A DNA stretch of 53,867 bases from an uncultured Oscillospiraceae bacterium (GTDB lineage Bacteria; Bacillota; Clostridia; Oscillospirales; Oscillospiraceae), in assembly GCA_947625815.1 (NCBI GenBank), contig CANQPU010000013.1, positions 1 to 53,867 of the forward strand, written 5' to 3'. Each line of letters opens with the position of its first letter. Positions within the stretch are counted from its first letter, which is position 1. This document shows, in pieces, positions 9,813 to 17,700 of this stretch. The position numbers and the translations under genes were made by a program. The notes under the pieces were generated by a model. That model saw nothing but the letters and a program-made list of their open reading frames with translations, had not been told where the DNA came from and did no database searches.

Positions 9813-9897
9813 AAAACTACCTCCTGTTCATTCATAATAGAAATCCAAGGAAATACATGTTCGTCTGCGGCCCGCAATCCTCCTTCCTCAAGGCCGT

Positions 9898-9915
9898 TTA
9901 GGACAAAATTTATCT
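9898..9915 (+). repeat. Left inverted repeat of the switch
   Basis: TTAGGACAAAATTTATCT is the exact reverse complement of 10139-10156. Two mismatches and a further matching TGT follow on the inner side. The outer flanks do not match. A perfect 18-bp pair across 223 bp is not expected by chance. Confidence 0.92.
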
Positions 9916-9934
9916 TCTGTCCCGTTCGTCCAAC

Positions 9935-9943
9935 AGTATAGCA
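9935..9943 (-). promoter_or_regulatory. Possible weak extended -10 promoter facing the surface operon
   Basis: On the minus strand TGC-TATACT (9943-9935) fits an extended -10 element, but no good -35 lies 16-18 bases upstream. It might give basal expression of the GLUG gene in the present orientation. A similar extended -10, TGA-TACAAT, faces right at 10130-10138. Confidence 0.4.
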
Positions 9944-10057
9944 CTTGGCGCTGTCGAAAAAGCGCGAACGGGGGCATTTTTGGACACAGCAATCAGGACC
10001 GGCAAATATTTTTGTTTTGCGGTCCTGGTTGTTGTGCAAATTTTTTGTAATATGTGC

Positions 10058-10086
10058 TTTACATTTCCAATCTGACGTGATAAAAT
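10058..10086 (+). promoter_or_regulatory. Strong sigma-A promoter inside the switch, facing right
   Basis: TTTACA (10058-10063), a 17-base spacer and TAAAAT (10081-10086), with TGA just before the -10 (extended -10). A short stem (CGGGCA/TGCCCG, 10097-10112) lies at the predicted transcript start. In this orientation the transcript would run through the right repeat, antisense to the recombinase. After inversion it would drive the surface operon. Confidence 0.8.
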
Positions 10087-10138
10087 CTGTCTATATCGGG
10101 CAACGGTGCCCGCGCTTGGGTTTTATGTATGATACAAT

Positions 10139-10156
10139 AGATAAATTTTGTCCTAA
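10139..10156 (-). repeat. Right inverted repeat of the switch, overlapping the recombinase stop codon
   Basis: AGATAAATTTTGTCCTAA contains the TAG stop codon of the recombinase (10153-10155 on the minus strand) plus one base of its last sense codon. Both repeats carry the same bases, so crossover within them leaves the recombinase reading frame intact in either orientation. Confidence 0.92.
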
Positions 10157-10989
10157 CTCACAAGCCCCAGCCGGTCAAGCACCTTGGCGTGTTCCGCGCC
10201 GGTGGAAATGAGGTAGATCCGGGTGGTCTCGATGGAGCTGTGACCCAGGACGTCCGCAAGCTTTGCGATGTCGCGGGTAACGCGGTAGAACATCCGGGCG
10301 AACAGATGACGCAGATTGTGGGGGTAGACCTTTCGCGGGTCTACCCCCGCTTTTTTGCACACGGACTTCATCTCCGCCCAGATCTGCCCGCGGGTCAGGG
10401 GCTTGCCTTTGGCCGTGAGGAACAGCGCCCCGGAGGTGATCTTCTGCTGTCCGGCGTACTTGAGAAGCTTCCGGCACAGCTTGCCCGGGAGCATGATGAC
10501 CCGGATCTTCCCCTTGAGGGAGATCTGCGTCCGGCCCTCCCGCGCCGCCTCCACGGTGATATACTGGACCTCGCTGACCCGGATGCCGGTGGAGCAGATG
10601 GTCTCCATTAAGAGCGCCAGCCGGGGCTTGCCGCCGGCGGCGGCCAGGAGGCGGTCGTATTCCTCCCGCGTCAGCTCCCGGCTCTGATCCCGAAACACCC
10701 GCCGCTGGAGCCGCAGGGCACGGACCCGGCAATCCTCCCGGCCCAAAAACCGCAGGAGGGCGTTCACTGACGCCACCATGGAATTGACCGTGGTGGGGGC
10801 GTAGCCTTGCGTCACCAGCCCGTCCCGCCACGCGGCCACGGCGTCCTTTGTGACGGGCGCGCCGCCCATGTGCGCGGCAAAGCATAACGCGTCCCGGAGA
10901 TACTTCTCCACCGTCCCCGCGCTCTTTTCCTCCTGCCGCAGATAGGCGGCGAAAAGCTGTAAGTGTTCCTTTTGCATGATTTGTTCCAT
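10153..10989 (-). CDS. Tyrosine recombinase, predicted invertase of the adjacent switch
   Basis: The 278-aa product has an N-terminal SAM-like core-binding domain (about residues 5-85) and a C-terminal catalytic domain. The full tyrosine-recombinase set is visible: Arg in STGIRVSE, Lys in LKGKIRV, H-x-x-R in HNLRHLF, His in LGHSS, and nucleophile Tyr in TTRIYL. The ATG at 10989 has AGGAGG 8 bases upstream; a second Met lies 4 codons in. It has no linked excisionase, phage or conjugation genes. It touches the inverted repeat at its 3' end, so its likely job is to invert the 9898-10156 segment. A generic XerC/D-like role is less likely because the protein is short and not in a xer context. Confidence 0.9.
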   Translation of the reverse strand: MEQIMQKEHLQLFAAYLRQEEKSAGTVEKYLRDALCFAAHMGGAPVTKDAVAAWRDGLVTQGYAPTTVNSMVASVNALLRFLGREDCRVRALRLQRRVFRDQSRELTREEYDRLLAAAGGKPRLALLMETICSTGIRVSEVQYITVEAAREGRTQISLKGKIRVIMLPGKLCRKLLKYAGQQKITSGALFLTAKGKPLTRGQIWAEMKSVCKKAGVDPRKVYPHNLRHLFARMFYRVTRDIAKLADVLGHSSIETTRIYLISTGAEHAKVLDRLGLVS

Positions 10990-11004
10990 GACCGCGTCCT
11001 CCTG

Positions 11005-11029
11005 TAAAATAGGTAATGACCTTATTTTA
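11005..11029. promoter_or_regulatory. Imperfect palindrome over the recombinase promoter/leader
   Basis: TAAAATAGGT and ACCTTATTTTA form an inverted repeat with one bulged A and a 4-base centre, directly upstream of the ribosome site. On the minus strand the outer arm contains TAAAAT, which could serve as the -10. It looks like an operator for autoregulation or a protein-binding site, but no binding protein can be named. Confidence 0.5.
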
Positions 11030-11165
11030 CCCGAAAAGACGCAAAATTTACCTGCCGTCGGCGGGGCCGCCGTCGGAGCGCAATGGGCTTGTTCCGGAAG
11101 GGTGCAGCGGGTCCACGTACTCCTTAATGCGCATCTGATCTGCCAGCCCGGCCTCTCACAAAAAA

Positions 11166-11212
11166 ACTCCCCCGGTCCGCGGGTTTTCCGCGGACCGGGG
11201 GAGTCGTTTTTT
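11166..11212. terminator. Duplicate hairpin terminator after the giant SLH gene
   Basis: The stem 11166-11182 with 11188-11204 is identical to that at 3791-3829, and is followed on the plus strand by six T residues. On the minus strand the stem is followed by six T residues (11161-11166 complement), giving a proper terminator for the giant gene just after its stop. Confidence 0.88.
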
Positions 11213-11760
11213 CTTTATTCGCCGCTGATCTGCCGGTATTTCGTCAAAACCTTGGCCAGCTCACTGCGCTGGGCCTTCCCGGCGGGATCGAAGCTCCCGT
11301 CGCCACGGCCCTCCAAAATGCCGTTCATGCCGCACCAGGCCACCGCCTCGCGGGCCCAGTCGTTCACCTTCGCGGCATCCGTAAAGGCGGACTGGAACAT
11401 CCAGGCGCCGGTAAATCCGCCGCCGCCCAGCTCCTTCTCGTACCGGTAGAGCATAGTGGCCATCTGCTCCCGGGTGATCGGGTCGTCCGGCCCGAAGGCG
11501 TTGTTCCCGTAGCCGTCCACGATCCCCTCGCTGCTGGCCCAGCGGATCGCCTCCGCGTACCACGCCTCCTCCGAGACGTCGGTATAGATCATGAGGTAAT
11601 CGACCACCGGCGTGCCGCTCATGTTCCACAGGACCGTCACCATCTCGGCCCGGGTGACGATGCCGTCGGGGACGAAGCTGGTGGGCGCTTTGCCGCGCAT
11701 GAGGCCCTGGGTGATCACATAGTCGGTGTAGGGGTGATACCAGGCCTTCACGTCAAGGTC
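11166..11760 (-). repeat. Direct repeat copy 2: SLH anchor coding region plus terminator
   Basis: This is the partner of 3791-4386, in the same orientation and 7.4 kb away. The two copies flank the invertible switch, the recombinase and most of the first SLH gene. Similarity between the proteins continues more weakly upstream into a shared GRSG...VAVTDNGDGTY repeat domain. Confidence 0.95.
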
Positions 11761-14700
11761 CGGGTAGGCCTGGGACGGGCACGTCTCAAACTCCGCGTTC
11801 ACGGTCACGTCCTCGGCGGGCATGATAAAGCTGTATGTGCCGTCGCCGTTGTCCGTCACCGCCACCGTTCCGCCGCTTCTGCCGGTGACGCTCAGCGTCT
11901 TCAGGTCATAGCCCTTCCCGGGCTTGACCGTGAGGATCATGCGGCTCCCTCTCAGCGCGTAGCTCCGGTCGGAGGTCACCTCTCCCTTGGCCGTCGCCTC
12001 CGGGAGCACTACCCGGTGGGTCCCCTGGTCCTCGCCGCTGTCCTGATACCAGGTCAGCACGTAGGTGGAGTAATATCTGGCGTGGAGCACTAAGGCCGCG
12101 CCGTCGGAGATCACCTCCAGATACTCCCCGTCCGCGTTCTCCTGGGTGGTGATGGTGTGCATCTCTATCTCCGTCTCGCCGGTCGCGGGGTCGCTGACCT
12201 CATGGAACCGGTAGATCGTGTAGCTCGTCTTCCCCTGCAGCTCCGGAGGCAGGTGGATCACGGTGGGGATGGGATTTTGGGTGTCGTGGATCTCAGTTCG
12301 ATTGGATGTCCCCCTCCGCTCCGTCACGGTCTTTGTGAGGCCCAGATCCAGCACCATGCCGATCCGGTCCTGGGACACGGGGATCTCGGGGGCGTCGGCG
12401 GGCGCGGTCCCGTTTTCAATGCTCATCCGGAACTCCACCGTTCCGCCGTCCGCCACCGTGGCCGCGTCCGCGGCGGTGTAGATCTCGCCGTCCACCTGGG
12501 CCGTGAGGCTCTCGATACCCGCCACCGCGGTGATGCCGGAGGCCACCTCCACCACGGTATTCAGGGCGCCGTCGGGCAGGATGTATTCGCCCGTCACGTT
12601 TTCGTCCGTTATCTCCACCAGGAAGGTCTTGACGATCTCGGCGGAGCCGTCGTGATAGCGGATCACCAGGTTGTAGAGCCCGGGCGTCAGGTACTCAAAG
12701 CTGAACCGGCCGTCGCTGTCGGTGTCAGCCTCCGCCACGTCCTCCGCGCCCTGCGTCAGGGTCACGTCGGCGCCGTGGACGGGCGCGCTCCCCTGCATTA
12801 CCCGGCCGCCCACGCTGTATGTGTTCTCGATATCCAGCCACAGGGCCTTGAAGATCACGTCGGCGGCCGGCATGTGGAATTCCTCGTTGGGCTGATAGGT
12901 GATGCCGCCGTAGCTCCAGCCTCTGAAGAGGCTGCCCGGACGGGTCATGTCGTAGGACGTGCCGTCCGCGTTCCGGCCGGAGATCGCCGGGAGGATCACC
13001 GTCTGATTGGCGAAGAGGCCCTCCAGGGCCGCGGGCCCGACGCCGCCCTCATAATCGGGATCGAAGACGACGGTGTGGGTCTGGATGCTCTCCGGGTCGT
13101 CGGTGAGCACCAGCTCGCCCACCAGGTGGAAGTCGCCGTCCCCGGTGGCGGCGTGCCGGTAGTTTCCGTTGCCGATCTTCACCCAGATCTCATATTCGCC
13201 CGCCTCGGAGGGGGCCGCGTCAAGGATCTGCTCGTTCTGCCTGTACTGGATCTCCACGGCCAGGTCGCTCAGCGTGATCCTGGTCCCGGCGGCGGGATAG
13301 CTTTCGTGCACGGCCGTGTCGGGCGTGGTGGCCACCTCGCCCCAGGCCGCCCGGAGCGTCACGCTGTCGGGCAGGTCGTCCGTGATGTCCCAAATGTTGT
13401 CGCCCACGGTAAAGGTCACAGGCGCCGCGACGATGTTCATCGTCTCGGTATCGTCCTCCACGGTGTAGTTGCCGGCGCGGGTGCCGTAGAGGCTCACCGT
13501 CACCTGATATTCTCCCACGTCGGAGCCGTCGGTCACGGCGTAGGCCAGCAGGGTGCCGCGATAGGCCGCGGGACCGCCCGCGGGCACGGTGGGCGTATCG
13601 TCCCGGTCGTCGTGGAAGGCGTTGAGGACGCTGACGTTGGGGTGCATGGGGTGCGCGTGGTAGACGTAGTTCAGGTGGGACCAGCTCACGCGCACCGCGT
13701 AGGGCTCCACCGTGATCTCGCCGATCTTCAGGGTGCGCGCCTCGCCCTGGCCGCTGAAAACATAGTTGTAAATACCGTCCTCCGTGGGAGTGAGGGTCAC
13801 CCAGATCTCATAGGTCCCCGCGTCGCGGATCTCCAAGATCGGGTCCTCGGTCACGCTGTCTCCATTGGCGTCCTTTACCCGCTTATAGGTGACGGTGAAG
13901 CCGTTGGTCTCCCCGGCCGCGATGGCGGTCGCCTCGCCGGAGGTCTGCGCCACGTTGGCGGTGTGGGTGTAGCTGTCGTAGGTCATGGTCAGCGCGATAT
14001 CCGTCCAGACCTCGGGGGTGGAGTCCGCCGCGACGGTGTAGCCCGTGGGGTTGGGGTCTTCGTTCGTCTCGCCCCTGGCTTCCCATTCCTCCTTGACCTC
14101 GCTGCCCACGGTGAAGCTCACCGGGGCCGGGGCGATGGTGTATGCCTGCGTCCCGGCGTCGGGCAGGGTGTAGTTGACCGGATCGGTCAGGGCCGCCCGG
14201 GCGGTGTAGGACCCGGCGTCGGTCTTGTCGCCGTCGGTGACGGTGACTTCGCAGGGGTGTCCCTCCACCTGGTTCGTCACCTCGGCGGTGACGCTGACGG
14301 GTCGGCCGGAGTAGGTGGCGGTGAAATCCCCGCCGCCGTTCAGCTTCCACTCAAGCGTTACCTCAAGTTTGCCGATTTTTGCGGAGGTAGGCTGATTTTT
14401 CAGCTCCGTCGTGGTCAGCTCATAGTTGTCGCCCCAGCTGCCGGTCAGGGTAATTCTTGTGACGTTGACGGCCTTGCTCTCCCCGGCGGTGCAGTCCACG
14501 AAGTTGAAGATCCCCTCCGCCTCGGGCGACTCCTCCAGCACCGCGCCGGTGAGCGTGACGGTCCCCGTGGTGGCCGTTTCGCCGTTGAACGCTTCGATGT
14601 CCGCCACGGTCCCCACCGCGGGCGTCAGCTTCGCCTTTTTGACGGTGATGGTGACGGTCGTGCTCAAGGTCGTTTCAACAAAGTTTTTCTTGTCGTTGAC

Positions 14701-17700
14701 GGTGGGCGTGAATTTCACGGTGTACGGGGTCGTCCCGCTGTCCGTTTTAACGGTGGGGTGCGTCGCGTCGGGCGTCCCGTCCCACGACCAGGTGCCCTCA
14801 ATTTGAATATCGGTGCCCTGGATCTTGGCGGCGCCGTCAAGCGTGCTGGCGCTCAGCGCGTCGCCGTAGGTGATGTCGGAGCCGGAGACCTCAAGGGTCA
14901 GCGAAACCGTTTTGATGGTCAGCTTCCCGGTCAGCTTTTCCTCGCGGGTCCCGTCGCCCTGATTCTTGAATTTGAAATTGTCGTTACTGAGCTTCACCCA
15001 GATGTCGTAGGTGCCGGCGTCGGTCTTATTTGCGGCGCCGCCGGTGCTGTCGGAGCTCTCACTGTCGGTGTAGACTACGGTGTAACCGTCTTCAGGTATG
15101 GTTACCTCATCCGCGTTCTGCGTCACCGTGGCTGTGTGGGCCTGGGTGTCGTAATCGACGCTGTTATTCGTCACCGTGAAGCTCACGGGGGCCTTGGCGA
15201 TGGTGACCGTCACGTGAGTCTTGGCGCTGTCGTTGTGGTTGTTGTCGCCCTGGACATAGTACCACACGTAGTACGTCCTGGCGTCGGTCCCGGTGGGGAT
15301 ATTGGCGCTGAACGCATCCTCCCCCGGCGCACTGCTCTCGCTATCGCCCAGCGCGTACATCATCGTACCGTCCTCGGTGCTGCCCGCTTCCACCAGCGCC
15401 TGCGGATTGCCCGTGTAGGTGAGGCTATTCGTCGTCGGCGCAGTAACTGTAACATCTATCTTTTTGATGGTGACAGCCTGTGTGGGATCGTCCGGAAGCT
15501 TGTAGTTGTCCTTGGCCGCGCCGGTGAGCTCGGTGGCCGTGGCGGTGTAGCTCCCGGCGTTCGTGGCGGTGGCGTCATACGGGCCGGCGCCGGCGCCGGT
15601 GTTGGGCTTCACCTCCACCTTCACTTCAACAACGTCGCTGTTTTTCTTGTTGGTGACCGTCGCTGTGACGGTGTGGGGGCCGCCGGTGTAGTCGATTTCA
15701 AACGTGGTGTCACTGTCCAGCTTCCACTCAAGTTTGACCTCCAGCGGACGGATGGTGACGCTCCCCGAAAGCGACTTGCCGCTTTCGCTTCCCGCAACGC
15801 TGTAATACTTCGCGTCGCCGTCGTCATTGATGCTTACCTCGGTAAGATCGACCTTATCATACGTGTCCGCGTTCGCGCTGGTCAGATTGCCGGTGGCGGT
15901 GAGGGTCACGCTGTCGCCCGTCACCAGGTTGTCGGGCGAAAGGCTGACCTCGACTTTTGTTGTGCCGTCATAGTCCCTGCTTATCGCGGTGACGGTGTAG
16001 GTGAGGGTCCTGGGCGTTACGGTCACGGTCGCCGTGCCGGTGCTGCCGCTGATGTTGCCGTTCCCGGCATACTGGGCGGTGACCTGGGTGGCGCTGCCAC
16101 TGCCAAACAGGGCCTGCTGCTTGGCTCGATCTGTGCCTGGGATCGTCAGCGTCCATGTGCCGTTGTTATCCGGTGTTCCGGCGCCGAGGGGGGTGCCCCC
16201 CGCATTGAAGTTCACCGTGCCGGTGATGTTGCCTTTTTCCTCAACACCGACAGAATCCACCGTCGCCGTCAGCGTAATGTCGCTGCCGTAGGTGGGGGTA
16301 TCGCCGGCGGACACCGTCACCGTGGACCCGGCGCTGTTGATGGTATAGGTCTGCTCCGCGTTTTTCAGCGTATAGTTGTTCGCGCGTTCACCTTCAATCG
16401 TCGCCGTGGCGGTATATGCCTCGGTTTTCGCGGCGGTCGCTTGGCCGCCGGTGACTTTGACGGTGACATTCTCCTCATCGCCGCTCGCGATCTGGCCTTC
16501 GGCGAGGCTGGCGGTGACGTTATGGGCGTTGCCGTCGTATGTAATATTGAAGGTATCCCCCTCGTCGAGCTTCCACGTCAGCGTGACCTCTTTTTTCCCG
16601 ATCTCAACGGTGATGCTTTGGGGCGTGGTGTCGTTGTGGTTCGTGTCACCCGCGACGTAATACCAGACCGTATATGTTCCGGCGTCCTTGCCGGTAATAT
16701 CGGTGTAATCATCTTTCCACGCTACATCGCCATCGGGCTGGGCCGAATTGTCCTTCTCGCCCACATAATACTTCATATCGCCGCCGGTGGCGGTGCCTGT
16801 GGTCTGGATAAGCCCCTGCTCCGAGCCGGAGTAGACAAGGTCGCTCATGCCTGTGGGCTGGGCCGCGCTGCTGCCGGCCTTGACGATCTCCACCGTAACG
16901 TCGGTCGGATCTTTGGCCGTATAGTACTTGGCGTGGTCTCCTTTCAATGTGACGGTCACAGTGACCTTTATGCCTGTGCCCACGTTCACGCTCTCAGCTT
17001 CGGCGGTGAAATCGGCCTGCACGTCTGTGTCGCCGGACACAAGACCCTCAGGCTCACTCAGGGTGCCTTTGACAGTTTGCGTCTCATCGTAGGTCTTTGT
17101 TTCCGGCGTAAACGTGAACGTCAGTGTCTTTTTCTGTACGGTCACGGGCTTTTCTGCGCTGGTCGTCTCGGCGATATTGGTATCTCCGCTGTATGTGGCG
17201 GTAATGTTGCGGTTTACGCCGGTCTCCCCGAACAGGGCGTGCTGCAAACTCGTATCGTTGGCGCCGATCGTAAGCGTCGCCGTGCCGCCCGTAACGGTTT
17301 GCGCGGTGCCGATATCAACGCCGTCCACTTTAAATTGCACCGTGCCGGTGAAGTTGCCGGAAGGAATGCTGCCGGAGTTCACCGTGGCGGTCAGGGTGAC
17401 CTGGTCGCCGTAGGTGGGGCTTTCCTTGTCCACATCCACCGTCACCGTGGGCGTGGCCGGGGTGATGGTATAGGAGTGCATGGAATTCTCCAGATTGTAG
17501 TTCTCCGTGCCCGTACCCTGAAGGGTAGCCGTAGCCGTATAGGTGGAACCATCGGACTTCACGTTAGTCTCTTGGCCACCGGAGACGGAGACGGTAACTT
17601 CATCGCCACCCACGATCGCGCCTTCGGGGAGGGTGGCGGTGACATTCTTTGAATTGCCGTCGTAGACCAGGTCACCGTCGTCCCACGTCAGCGTCACGGG

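Larger units (their letters stand above)
9898..10156. other. Predicted invertible promoter switch (phase-variation element)
   Basis: The 259-bp segment is bounded by perfect 18-bp inverted repeats and lies between a tyrosine recombinase and the surface-protein operon. The central 223 bp holds a near-consensus promoter pointing right (10058-10086), extended -10 motifs at each edge, and two internal hairpins. In the given orientation the strong promoter faces away from the surface genes. Inversion would place its -10 near 9968-9973, facing the GLUG gene. The gap is non-coding and A/T-richer than its surroundings. The layout matches known clostridial switches such as those ahead of flagellar or cell-wall protein genes, but inversion itself is not observed here. 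Confidence 0.85.

Noticed and set aside
9945-10211. An 88-codon frame crossing the switch on the plus strand
   Set aside because: It runs through both the inverted segment and the recombinase 3' end in antisense, lacks a ribosome site, and would be broken by inversion.
10153-10989. Reading the tyrosine recombinase as a prophage or ICE integrase
   Set aside because: No phage, conjugation or excisionase genes lie nearby, there is no tRNA attachment site, and the matching inverted repeats beside it are explained better by local inversion.
10976-11449. A 157-codon plus-strand frame sharing sequence with 3878-4075
   Set aside because: The similarity is the antisense of the duplicated SLH anchor, not a gene.
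12157-17652. A 1831-codon open frame on the plus strand, antisense to the giant SLH gene
   Set aside because: The opposite strand has a signal peptide, Ig-like repeats and SLH domains. The antisense product is low-complexity Val/Gly/His/Arg and arises from GC-rich codons in repeats. It has no ribosome site or known domains.
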